A stretch of DNA of 64,000 nucleotides from Undibacterium pigrum (lineage in GTDB: Bacteria > Pseudomonadota > Gammaproteobacteria > Burkholderiales > Burkholderiaceae_D), in NCBI RefSeq assembly GCF_003201815.1, contig NZ_QJKB01000001.1, forward strand, positions 372,001 to 436,000, written 5' to 3'. Within the stretch, counting starts at the first letter, position 1, and each line of letters begins with the position of its first letter. Shown here piece after piece: positions 15,903 through 26,500 of this stretch. Below the pieces are notes generated by a model. That model saw nothing but the letters and a program-made list of their open reading frames with translations. It did not search any database and had not been told where the DNA came from. Position numbers and translations under genes: made by a program.

Positions 15903-16892
15903 TTATTTGTCAGATGCAATCGCTGGCAATGCTTTGATGATTGTATTTTGAAATTTTTCTGGTTCATCCTGATGAATTTGATGTCCGGAATTCTCAAATA
16001 AAAATAAGTCTTTCTTTGGTGCTTTCAATTGTTCAAAATATTCTTTGGTGATGTGAGTCGCTGTCTGGATATCGTTTTTGCCTACGAAAAAATAAATTGG
16101 GCAGTCGATTTTCTTTAATGTCTTTGGTAAGTCTATGCTCATTACTTCATTCCAAACAGGCGACCAGTTTTTTGACCATTGAAGAAAGCCGTTTTTGAAG
16201 TCATTGCTTGTGACCTGCTGTTTTCCCTCTTTGTAAAAAAGCCATTTTCTTAAATAGAAAAGGTCTTCGTCAACTTTAAAGGGCATGTTTACGCTATCAA
16301 GCTCTTGAGTTGCGACAGCATTTTCTTTGAAATGGGCTTTCAAAATGTTGAGCAGTTCTTTCTCGCTCTCCAACTGGCTGATGACTGGATTAGATGCGAA
16401 ATACGCATGTAGCAATTCTGGATGATTTTTGACGATATAAAAGCCCAGGACGTTGCCAAAGGAACTTCCCAGCAAATATATTTTTTCCTGATGTAGTTCT
16501 TTTCTTATAAATTCTATGACTTGATAGGTGTCCTTTTGCATTTGCTCAACGGAGGGGCGTGTCGGAGACGGATTCAATTTCAGGGTTTTCCCTGCATCTC
16601 TTTGATCCCATTGCACTATCGTAAACTTACTTTTTAAAATACCTGTAAAAGATGCCGCACTATTCATCATGGAACTGCCAGGTCCTCCGGATAAGAATAG
16701 CAGGACTGGCTTGTTTGCATCATCCGTTTTAATTTCAATGACCTGTTTTATTCCACCAATTTCAGGGGTAAAAATTTGGTCCATTTTTGTTGCCATACTT
16801 TGCGGCCTGGATTCTTTTATATCTTGTGCTTTACTTGAGGAAAATGGAATCAAGACTGCAAGCAGAGCTACTAATATGCTTTTATTTATCAT
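15903..16892 (-). CDS. Secreted alpha/beta hydrolase (proline iminopeptidase-like)
   Basis: 329 aa with an N-terminal signal peptide (cleavage near SSSKAQ, residue ~23). Alpha/beta hydrolase features: oxyanion loop LSGGPGSS, nucleophile elbow GSSFG (about residue 146), acid in GKNDIQ and His in NSGHQIH. The sequence resembles prolyl aminopeptidase-like hydrolases of Bacteroidetes. The gene is visibly more AT-rich than its surroundings, with many AAA and TTT codons, so recent transfer is likely. It stands between repeat 9 and the siderophore genes. The substrate is unknown. Confidence 0.82.
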   Translation of the reverse strand: MINKSILVALLAVLIPFSSSKAQDIKESRPQSMATKMDQIFTPEIGGIKQVIEIKTDDANKPVLLFLSGGPGSSMMNSAASFTGILKSKFTIVQWDQRDAGKTLKLNPSPTRPSVEQMQKDTYQVIEFIRKELHQEKIYLLGSSFGNVLGFYIVKNHPELLHAYFASNPVISQLESEKELLNILKAHFKENAVATQELDSVNMPFKVDEDLFYLRKWLFYKEGKQQVTSNDFKNGFLQWSKNWSPVWNEVMSIDLPKTLKKIDCPIYFFVGKNDIQTATHITKEYFEQLKAPKKDLFLFENSGHQIHQDEPEKFQNTIIKALPAIASDK

Positions 16893-16992
16893 GGTTTATG
16901 GTCAGGTTAATTATTGGCAAAGCGCATACCTTAAGATGGCGCAGCAAGCTTATCATTAATGCATAGATTTTGTGATAATGCCCGATGACGTT

Positions 16993-17697
16993 TTATCTTG
17001 GCACCATTTCAACCTGGATGAACCGTAAACGCTGGTCTGGCTGTGGACTTGCTACCGCCAGGTGCGTATCTTCATGGATCAAATGGAAGACATGCCAAGT
17101 GGCATCTGACCTTGTGCAGATGTAGTTGTCGCTTCCCCCCGGACTTAACCGCAGGGAAGGGAAATCGATGGATAGCCCCTCGCCTGAGCATTTTGCGACT
17201 GCTTCTTTCATGCTCCAGCTCGCGAGAAATTGTTGTTCCTTTCTTGAGTCACACAGAGGGAGTGTGTCTTGTGGATGGGCGATTTGTGTGAGTAGACTTT
17301 TGTAATCGAGGTCTCTGGCTTGTTCTATGTCTATGCCTATGGGCCGATCAGCACTGAAGGCCAGAGCTACCCAGTTGCCACTATGGGATATGTTGAAATG
17401 CACTTCTTCACTGGCCAGGCAGGGCTTGCCTCCATGGCCAGTGTGGAATTTGAGGCTGGCGGGAGTTTTACTCGTCAGGCAGGCAAGGATTTGTCGCTTC
17501 AGGCTGTGGGCTAGCAAGTGGCGTTGACGGTCTGCTTCAAAAACGTAGGCATGATACCTGGCCAGTTCTGCCTGATCCAGCATGTCCAGAGAGCATGTCT
17601 CTGCCATATGACGGCGCGCCAGGATAACGAGTATCTCATTCTTTGCCAGCTTGAGAGTGGTAGCAAGCTGGCTTGTTGCACATACAGTTATTGGCAA
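16993..17697 (-). CDS. 4'-phosphopantetheinyl transferase, Sfp type
   Basis: 234 aa. Sfp-family motifs in order: FNISHSGNWVALAF (about residue 100), IGIDIEQ (about 119, metal-binding Asp), and WSMKEAVAKCSGEGL (about 162, the W-x-x-K-E-A-x-x-K signature). It transfers phosphopantetheine from CoA to the Ser of carrier domains, so it should activate the seven carrier domains of the two megasynthases. Its start overlaps the end of the MT-TE gene by 10 nt, making it the last gene of the leftward operon. No terminator is obvious after it. Confidence 0.92.
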   Translation of the reverse strand: MPITVCATSQLATTLKLAKNEILVILARRHMAETCSLDMLDQAELARYHAYVFEADRQRHLLAHSLKRQILACLTSKTPASLKFHTGHGGKPCLASEEVHFNISHSGNWVALAFSADRPIGIDIEQARDLDYKSLLTQIAHPQDTLPLCDSRKEQQFLASWSMKEAVAKCSGEGLSIDFPSLRLSPGGSDNYICTRSDATWHVFHLIHEDTHLAVASPQPDQRLRFIQVEMVPR

Positions 17698-19394
17698 AGC
17701 ACGGTCTCGCTGATTTCGCTTTCGCTAGCCCTTAATGCATCTGCCAGCCAGCCTAATAATTCCAGGCGGCGTTTGCGCAAGAAAAAATGGCCGCCATCTA
17801 CCATGCGCCATTCAAACCCGGCGGCAGTATGTCGTCCCCAGCGGCGGGCTTCTTCTACGGTGACGAGATGATCGTCGCTGGCTGCTACCATGACGATGGG
17901 GGTATTGATCTTGTCATCGGGGGATGCGGTATAGCCTTCAGCGAGTGCGCTGTCATTGCGTAGTATGGGAATGATGGTACGCATCATTTCAGGATCTGCC
18001 ATGATCTCTGCTGGCGTGCCACCGAGGTGTCTTACTTCGCCAGCGAAGTCGTGATCGTTGTATCTGGATACGCGGCGCTTTAACGGCAGGCTGGGGGCGG
18101 GGCAGGCCATGAGGAAGAGTAATGCAGGTTTTTTTCCCATATGCTCAAAGCGTCGAGCTACTTCAAAGGCAATTTTGCAACCCAGGCTGCATCCCATTAA
18201 AGCCCATGGCAAGTGTGCATAGGGGGCAATGGCTGCGGTAATCTGGTCCACCATGATATCCATATCGCTGATCGCAGCTTCTGTCAGGCGACTTTCGCGG
18301 CCAGGTAATTGCAAGGGGCATACACGCCAGCTTGCCTGTGCATCGCGAGAGGTCAGTTGCCACTGGCGATATACGGACGCGCCGCCGCCAGCGTAGGGAA
18401 GGGCGAATACGTTATAGCCCTTGCTTGCGTCAGGGGTTGTGAACGGAAACCAGGCGGATTCTACTGGAGCAGCAATTACCGGATTTTCGAGTTGATCAAG
18501 TCTGGCAGAACGCCCGTTCAGTTGCGCCGCAATCTCTTGGCTTACTCTTCCTGCGGGCACGTCAGTACGGCGTAAATGAAAAATGTGATAATCAGCTCGA
18601 CCATCTTGCAATGCATGGAACAGGCCGGATTCAGGCTGGGCCAGATAGCGTTCGAGTTCTGCGCGCAAGCCGGGTTTGTCGAGGGCATTGAGTGCCTTGT
18701 CCAGCCTTGTCCATAGACCGGCCGGGCTGGCAGTTCTGGCAGCACATACTTGTCTGCTGACAGAGCGTTCACGCTCCAGCACGAAGCCGCTTTGTAGCAA
18801 TGCCTGGCGTATGGGTTCAAACGTATCGGCTGCTATCACGTCGGCATAGCAAAAGCGGCCACCCGGTTTAAGCACGCGATAAGCATGGGCAAAAAAGGCG
18901 GGCAGGTCGGGGTAAGCACCTGAGGATTCCAGATTTAATAAGACATCGACACTCTGGTCTGCGTATGGCAGACGGCAGGCATCGGCTAACTGGAAACGTA
19001 AACGGGCGTGCTGGTGGCGTTTGCGGCAGTAAGCAATATTGGCGGCACTGAGGTCGGCACCAGCCAGACTGGCATCCGGATATAAGCGTGCCAGTAAGGC
19101 CAGTGCACCGCCACGACCGCAACCTACGTCCAGCACGCGTTTGCCTGCCAATTGGGTGTCACCGAGCACTTCCAGTATCAGACGCGCTTGTGCCATGCCC
19201 GTCTCTCCCGCTGGTAAGGCACAGGATGCCCAGTCTGCCAAGCCAGTTTGCGGCGCATAACCCCAGTTCAGATAAAGCGCATGCTCTGCCAGACCAGCGT
19301 TCTCCAGCACCTCTGCCAGGCCTGCATAAGCCTGGCGATTGCGCTCCAATGTGGTAGTTGCTGTTGATTGGGGTTGCATTGCAGTTTGGCTCAT
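17688..19394 (-). CDS. Methyltransferase-thioesterase fusion protein (MT-TE 1)
   Basis: 568 aa. Residues ~1-260 are a class I SAM-dependent methyltransferase (motif I VLDVGCGRGGALALLA, later GADLS and a post-III motif VLKPGGRFCYADV). Residues ~325-560 are a type II thioesterase: LPYAGGGAS start, nucleophile elbow GCSLG with Ser at about 404, Asp in AASDDHLV, His in DGGHFFL. In yersiniabactin systems the editing thioesterase YbtT is a single-domain protein and methyltransferases are built into the synthetase. Here both activities are on one free-standing protein. Likely roles are methylation of a thiazolidine nitrogen or ketide carbon plus proofreading or release (inference). ATGA-type overlap with the reductase upstream; PPTase overlaps downstream. 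Confidence 0.88.
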   Translation of the reverse strand: MSQTAMQPQSTATTTLERNRQAYAGLAEVLENAGLAEHALYLNWGYAPQTGLADWASCALPAGETGMAQARLILEVLGDTQLAGKRVLDVGCGRGGALALLARLYPDASLAGADLSAANIAYCRKRHQHARLRFQLADACRLPYADQSVDVLLNLESSGAYPDLPAFFAHAYRVLKPGGRFCYADVIAADTFEPIRQALLQSGFVLERERSVSRQVCAARTASPAGLWTRLDKALNALDKPGLRAELERYLAQPESGLFHALQDGRADYHIFHLRRTDVPAGRVSQEIAAQLNGRSARLDQLENPVIAAPVESAWFPFTTPDASKGYNVFALPYAGGGASVYRQWQLTSRDAQASWRVCPLQLPGRESRLTEAAISDMDIMVDQITAAIAPYAHLPWALMGCSLGCKIAFEVARRFEHMGKKPALLFLMACPAPSLPLKRRVSRYNDHDFAGEVRHLGGTPAEIMADPEMMRTIIPILRNDSALAEGYTASPDDKINTPIVMVAASDDHLVTVEEARRWGRHTAAGFEWRMVDGGHFFLRKRRLELLGWLADALRASESEISETVLCQ

Positions 19395-20539
19395 GACTGG
19401 TACTCCTTTGCATAGCTAACAGGGTTGGGATAGGGTGGCTGTGGTGGTGAGCAACTGGTCATCTGCGCTGGACCAACTGCACGCATGATGCCCAGCCATG
19501 CGTCACCGTGAGCTTGCCACCACAGATCTTGATGAACCGGCGCGTCAGCTTGCATCAACTCATCAAGCGCGGCATGTATCGCCAGGGGGAAATCATGTGC
19601 GGCAGCTTCTGTCAGGCTGGGGCCGTGTGGCTTGCCAAATATGGTTGCCGTAGGCTGGCGGTTGAAACGGCTTTCTGCAAACTGATCTGCAGCCAGCAAA
19701 TAAGAAGACTGGGCATCATCGCGCTCATAATCTGGTGCGTAGATAGGGTGACTCCAGACTACTGGCCCATAACTATTGGCCAGCAAGACATTGCCTTCAG
19801 GGCCACCTATGGCAATTTTATGCATCACAAGGCTATGGTGGTCGGGATCTTGCGGGTCCAGCCAGGTTTGCAGGTTCAGCGAAAACGGTACGCCACCTAT
19901 CAAACCCTGTATGGCCCGGAAGGGCCACGGGGATGCGTAGTCAGCAAGCGCGCCCTGCAGTGCCAGTGGTTCTGAACAAATAAAGGGTGTGGCTTTGCCC
20001 AGGGCGCGGCAAACAATATCCAGGCTTGAATACAGCAACTGCAAGCTCGTGGTTATTTCTATGAAAGCTGGTGGGCGTTCAGCAGCACTGCGCCGTGCAT
20101 AGTCAATGAAGCGCTTGCCAGCAGGCAGATGTGGATAAAAGGTGTTGACGTGATAACGCTGGCCATATTGTGCCGCAAGAGCACGCAGGCGTACGATATC
20201 AGTCGGGTGCACAGGATGTTCCTGCAATACATGTATACCCTTTGACAGCAGCGCGCGTGCCAGTGAGGAACCGTCACCACCGACGATGGCGCTGCGCACC
20301 ACCACGCAGGCCATATCTATATTGCCGGGTAATTGCGCAACGTCGGTATACAGCGGCACCGCCAGCTTGTCAGCCAGTGCCTTTGAGCGGGCACTGCCTC
20401 TTGCTACGATGCCAGCCAGACGATAACGAGGCAGGTGTGCAGGCCGGGCAGACCACAGACGTTCGGCACAATTAAGCGCCGCCAGATAGTGCTCACCAAA
20501 GCGGGTGCCGCAGACAACCACATTGAGGATATCAGCCAT
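19391..20539 (-). CDS. Thiazolinyl imide reductase (Irp3/YbtU/PchG family)
   Basis: 382 aa. The N-terminal Rossmann segment (NVVVCGTRFGEHYLAAL), the motif LQEHPVHPTDI (about 115) and HVNTFYPHLPA (about 139) are typical of the Gfo/Idh-related thiazolinyl imide reductases of yersiniabactin and pyochelin pathways. These reduce a carrier-bound thiazoline to thiazolidine with NADPH. Its presence predicts that one of the two Cys-derived rings made here is reduced. It overlaps the PKS gene by 8 nt upstream and the MT-TE gene by 4 nt downstream, so translation is coupled. Confidence 0.93.
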   Translation of the reverse strand: MADILNVVVCGTRFGEHYLAALNCAERLWSARPAHLPRYRLAGIVARGSARSKALADKLAVPLYTDVAQLPGNIDMACVVVRSAIVGGDGSSLARALLSKGIHVLQEHPVHPTDIVRLRALAAQYGQRYHVNTFYPHLPAGKRFIDYARRSAAERPPAFIEITTSLQLLYSSLDIVCRALGKATPFICSEPLALQGALADYASPWPFRAIQGLIGGVPFSLNLQTWLDPQDPDHHSLVMHKIAIGGPEGNVLLANSYGPVVWSHPIYAPDYERDDAQSSYLLAADQFAESRFNRQPTATIFGKPHGPSLTEAAAHDFPLAIHAALDELMQADAPVHQDLWWQAHGDAWLGIMRAVGPAQMTSCSPPQPPYPNPVSYAKEYQS

Positions 20540-23500
20540 GCGTCACCTCTTTAGCTGTTTGCAGCAAGCTTTGCGGCTTAGTGTTCCACGCGGCTGGCGA
20601 TGTTGCCAATGTCTGCAGGATAATGCCGAGATGGCGCATCAGCGTATCACCCAGTTCTCTGGGTAGCATGCCCGAGTGCAAGTCTATGTTATACAGCAGC
20701 GCGCTTTCTTCTTCCAATACCTGGAAGTGCAACGCCGTACCAGGCTGCATTGCTATTTCATAGGTCGGCATTCCCAGCAAGGGGTCTGACGTTTCTGGGA
20801 TCGCATAGGTGGTACGCACACCCAGCAGGCTGGTCATGGCAACGGCGGGCAAGGCTGGGCGATCCGGGCCTGCTTTCTGATAGGCAGCCAACACTGTGGC
20901 TCCGTCCAGCAAATCAACTGCCAGCCTTTGCTGTACGGCTTCAGCGCATGCATGTGCCAGGCTCATGAAACTGGCGACATTGGTATGGCAGCCTATGACA
21001 GCAGTATCACTGGCATCCAGCATGACATTGCCTATCTGTGCATGCAAAGGCTTGCGGTCTGGGTAATCGAGTCGCAGACTGAAGTTGGGGTGCTCTGAGG
21101 ATGCGGCAATGGCTGTGGCATAGGCCGCCAGCATGACGGCAGTGCCGGTCAGACCTGCTTGGGCCGCAGTTGCCTTCAATGCCAGCCAACTGGCGCGTGG
21201 CAGGGCTTCACGCCAGACTTTGATTTTCCCGCCTGATGCCTCAATCGCGCCAGCTTTTACCAGAGATGGCGCAGGCGGTAGCTGGGCAAGTTGTTTGCCG
21301 TATGTCGCCAATTGTTTTGCATGAACCGTGGTCGTAGTTAAAGCCTGTTCGCACGCATAATAATCAATGGCGCTAAATTGCAAGGCGGGCAGGTGTCGCA
21401 GCGGATCAAGCACCCATAAATGTAGCTCACGCAGCATGATGCGGAAGCTTTCTATGTCTGTCAGCGTAGTATCTATGCGCAAATGTATGCTTAGGATATC
21501 CTGGCTTTCCAAGCTGATTTTGCTGGCGCGCCAGTCAAAATGTGGCCAATCTTGAAGATCACTGACTGCATCCGTCATTTCACGGCGTAGTGCCGCCAGT
21601 GCTACATCTCTTTGTGAAGCTGCCAGTCCACGCAAGTCACTTGTTTGTACCGGGTAATGTGGAGCTTTTGCTATGACATGCAGATTCGCCTGTGCATCAA
21701 CAGTTGTGCGTAGTGCAGAGTGTCGTTCCAATAGTAACTGCCATGCGTGTTCAAAACCAGCAAGGTCAAAAGTGCCTGGTTTGTCGAATTCTACATACAA
21801 CTGCTGCGGCAAGTCTTTGCTGCGCAATTGCCAGCGTAGTTTGCGCAAGCCTGTCAGCGCTTGTGCCTTGTTGCCTGGTCTTGGCAATACATCACCATTG
21901 CTGGCCAGCCAGCCGCCTTCGCGCTGCTCCAGCTCCATCAATGCCTGGCGTAAGCCTGATATTGCCGGGGCTTTGCTTGCTGTATCCAGTTCCGGGTGCA
22001 GTGCATTCACCAGTATCTTTGCCAGGGCCAATATGCTGCCACCCTGGAATGCGACTTCGGCAGACAGTTTGAAGCCCAGCTCCTGCTGTATGGTTTCACT
22101 CAACTCCAGAAACAGCAAGGAATCCAGTCCCATCTCGACCAGTTTGCTATCTTCACTCATATCTGCTTCAGCACATTGCAGGAGATTACTAAGGCGGCTG
22201 CGCAAATAACGCTGCGCCGCAGGCAGAGCTGAGGCAATGTCTGCCTGTAGCAAGGCTGCGACTGGGTCGGCTTGCCCAGCCATTTGTAGTTGTAATGCCG
22301 CAGCCAGTGTTTTTGGCGTATCGGCATTGAACAGGGTTTCAGCTGACACGGTCAGGCCATATTTTTGCTTCAGTTGTTCGGCCAGATCCAGCATCAGCAA
22401 TGAATCCAGGCCCATCTGTACCAGTTTGCTGTTTTCATTCACCTGATCAACTGGGCAGCCAAGTACACCAGCGATATGCTGACGCAATTGATGTAACAGA
22501 GGCATAGTTGAATGATCTGCGGATGCTGATGCCGGTCTCGGTATACTTGTGGCAGGTAATACCGTATTCCAGCATGCGCCAAAGCGTGCTTGCTGCGCTG
22601 GCGTCGCTTGTGCTGCAAAGCGTTTCCAGTCCACATTATATGGCAGATAAACCGACGCATTACCGCCTATGGCACTGGCCAGCAAGGCCCAGCCCTGGGC
22701 GCTTGACATACCCAGCATGCCGCGTTCAGCCAGATAAGCTGCCAGACCCTGTCGCTTGTCACTCTCTATCTCGCGCCAGAAGCCCCAGGCCAGTGCCACG
22801 GTGTCGTAGCCAGTGCGGCTACGGTGCTCTGCCAGTGCTTCCAGTGTGGCATTCGCCAGAGCATGGGCGCCTTGGCCAACAGGACCAAAGGCACTGGCTG
22901 CGGAAGAAAAGTAGACTGTCAGAGCAGGCTGCAATTGCGCTTCCAGCGCATTCAGGCGCAAGGCAGCACGCAATTTTGTTGTCAGGCTGGCTTCCCAGTC
23001 CTGCGCTCTTATGGCGCTCAATGGCGCATCATTGATCAGGCCTGCGAGATGAAAGACAATGCCCAGCGCTGGCCCTTCGGCCAGTCTTTGTAGTGCTGCT
23101 GTGAACGCTTTTGTGTCGGTTACATCGGCATGAGCATCAACGTGGATCGTCACACCCTGGCTGCGCAGTATATCCAGCACTTGCTTTTCTTTACCATCAG
23201 GTGCACGTCGTGTGAGCCAGACCAGGTCACGTGCGCCACCGGCAACCAGCCAGTGGGCCAGTTCCAGCCCCAGTTCACATAAACCGCCTATGAGGACATG
23301 ACGGCCCTGGGGCAAAGGGGCTGCTGCTGGCAAGGTCGCTGGTGTCAATTGCTGGCGATATAAAACTTCATCCCGCATCGCGAGCACAGGGGCATGTTTT
23401 AATTGACTATCCCTGAGTAATTGCAAGATCACTTGCACCTGCTCCTGTGCATTGGCATTTGCAGTATCTAGCTGCGTGCAATGCAGGGCTGGCATTTCCT

Positions 23501-26500
23501 GACGCGCTACTGCCAATAATCCACTCGTACCAGCTGCTGGCCAGGAAGTGCATAGGTCCATTTCTGTGACTGCATAGGCATTTGGAGTGAGGATGAACAG
23601 AGGCGGCACGGTAGGTGGCGTCGTCAATGCAGACATCAGGTTCACCAGTGGTGTTACACCCATGGCCTCAAATAATAATGCAGCATCATCGAGAGTCTTG
23701 ATCGGAGAGGGTTTGTACACCACGGCATCAAACGACGCATCTGAGCACAGTAGTGTCGTCAGTGCCTGTTTATCCTGCATAAGTTCAGTTACAGATAACA
23801 TGCGGCAATCGACGCCAGCATTGTTGAGTGCCTGGCTGAATTCAGTTTGATTATCATGACTGATATACAGCACACGTCTTGGCAATGGTAGCGACTGGTT
23901 TGTCGCAGCTACTTTCTGCCATTGCCAGCCAAACAATTCTGCATCGCTTTTGTCAGACCATAAAAATGGCAAAGCGGCAGGGCGACGTAACAAATCTATT
24001 CCGCGCAAGTCGAGCTGTACCTGACCTGTGGCATCAGTCACCACAGCGCCATTTTCGGTGAGATGCAGGCGCAGACTTTGCACATTGTCAGTGGATGTTG
24101 GCAAATACAGGCTGCCTATGCCAGCAAACAGGGATGCATCGTCATTCAAAGCTCCGATCACACGATCAAGCAATGTATGGTCAGACGGGTCCAGATGAAT
24201 AGCTTCTGCGACCTGTCTGTTCTGCTTGCGCAATGCGCGAGGATGCGAGACTGTGGCGGTCAACAAGGTTTGCTGGATGTCTCGTGTGTCTGCTACCGTT
24301 GCATGCAAGCGGTCACCACTATAAGACAATGCCAGTCGCAAGGGAGAAGGCGCATTGCTGATGTCCAGATGCCAGCGCAGGCTTTCCAAATGACATTTGC
24401 CAGATTGCGGTAGCCAGGCATAAACGGCTGCGATGATTTTGCCGATAGTTGGTTCTGATATTGTCAGCACATGGGTTGTATCGGGCTTGGCAACAACCGT
24501 ACTTATTGACGTGCTGTCCTTGATCATGCCTGGCCAGCGGGCCAGTATTATCTGTTCACCCAGTGCGTGGGTGGGCAAGTCTTCCGCTGGCATGGCATCT
24601 GTCTGTACAAAACCGGCATCAGTCAGTGCCTGCTGCCAGTACAGGCGGCTGGCAAACAATTCTCCATCACGTTGATTACTGTCAGTTAGTGCAGGTACCA
24701 AGGGGCCAAAGACAAAGTCGAACAGTTTTTTCGGCGTGGTGATTTCACGCATCATCAGTACGCCGTCCGGAGCCAGCACCGTAGCCAGGTTGGCCAGCAT
24801 GACGCGCAGGTCAGGTGCATTGTGCAGTACGTTGGCGGCGACGATCAGGTCATAACTGCCAGCTTTCAAGCCTTGTGCAATAGCCGGGCCATTCATGTCA
24901 AAACTCTGGTATTGCATGAAAGGATAGGCTGCGAATTTCTTGCGTGCTTTTTGCAGGAATAGAGTCCCCAGGTCAGTGAAAGTATACAACTCACAAGCAC
25001 CAGCAGGCAATTGCGCAAGTATGTCACGCGTCGTACCACCAGTACCGCCACCCACTTCAAGTATGCGCAGTGGTCGTCCATGCGCTTTCGCCAAACCTGC
25101 GACAGTAGCGGCGGCGATGCTGTTCAAGTAGACAGAGTAGGGCTGGTCCTGATACATGTGCTCAACATCATTTGTGGCAGCACCAGGAAAGACTATACTG
25201 ACTGCATCCACTTTTTCAGCCAGCATCTCGGCCAGGCGCGGGCCTGTACGTTCAACCAGGTCAGCCAGGTGCTGATAACCCAGTTCACGCATCAACAGCA
25301 GCCAGGGGGCTGGGTCTGGCAACTTGGCGCGCAGGCTGCGATAACTGAGATGCTCACTTTCACCGCGCGTTTCCAGTAAACCAGCATTTGCATGGTCGCG
25401 TAAAAGGCGTGCAAATAATTGATGGAAACGGGCGGGTGCGCCCGCGGCTTGCAGGCAGGCTTTTACATCCATCCATTCGTCATTATTAAATATACCGAGT
25501 GCGGTAAATGCCTGGCCGACATAGGCGGCATGCAAGGCATCGACACCTTCGTTTTCACGTGGCAGGGCTGATAAATCCAGGTCGGCTGCCAATGCGGTTG
25601 CACTTTGATGACCCGCATTGCGCATGGCTTGCCATGACTGATGATCGTCTTTGCCTATAACCGCCGGATCAAAGCCAGGTTTGCTATACCAGCACCGTTC
25701 ACCTTCAAAAGGGCAAGTTGGCAGCAAGGCGCGTGCAACAGGGCGGACAGCACTAACAGGATGCTGCTCCCATGACGGGTGTTCAGCACTGGCCTGTGCT
25801 GCTACAAAATCAAGCAAGCTTTGCTTGCCAGCATCAATAGCTAGTGCATCAGCTATCCATGCATGGGTCTGCTGATTTTGAAGCTTTTTGCTTTTTGTAT
25901 CGTCACCATCGATAAATGCGTACAGTAAATTGATAAGACTGTCGGCATCATTCGCCAGCAGTGCCAGACGATAAGGGTAAATGCTGCGGTGATGGACGCT
26001 GGTTGCGCAATAATCCGCCAATGACTGATCGACAGTCCATTCACACAAACGCCATGCATGGCGCTGTGCCAGCGTCTTCAAGGCAGCTTCGCTGCGAGCG
26101 CTGAGCAGCAAGAATACTGGAGCGCCGTTGGCAGGCTCCAATGTGGCTCGTGCCGGGGCTTGTTCCAGTATCGCGTGACAATTGGTGCCCCCTATGGCGA
26201 AGGCACTGACTGCAGCCCGGCGTGGGCCTTGATCCAGGGGCCACGGCAATAACATCTGCGGGACAAAGAAAGGGCTGTTTTCAAAATCTATGGCAGGATT
26301 GGCTTGTTCATAGTGGAGACTGGGCGGCACCTGGCCAAAGTGCAAGGCCATCGCAGCTTTGACGAAACTGGCGACACCCGCAGCAGTGTCCAGATGACCC
26401 AGATTTGATTTGACAGAGCCCAATGCACAATACTGGTTGCTGCTGGTGTGCTTGCGCCAGGCCCGGGTCAGTGCTTCCACTTCTATAGGGTCGCCTAGCG

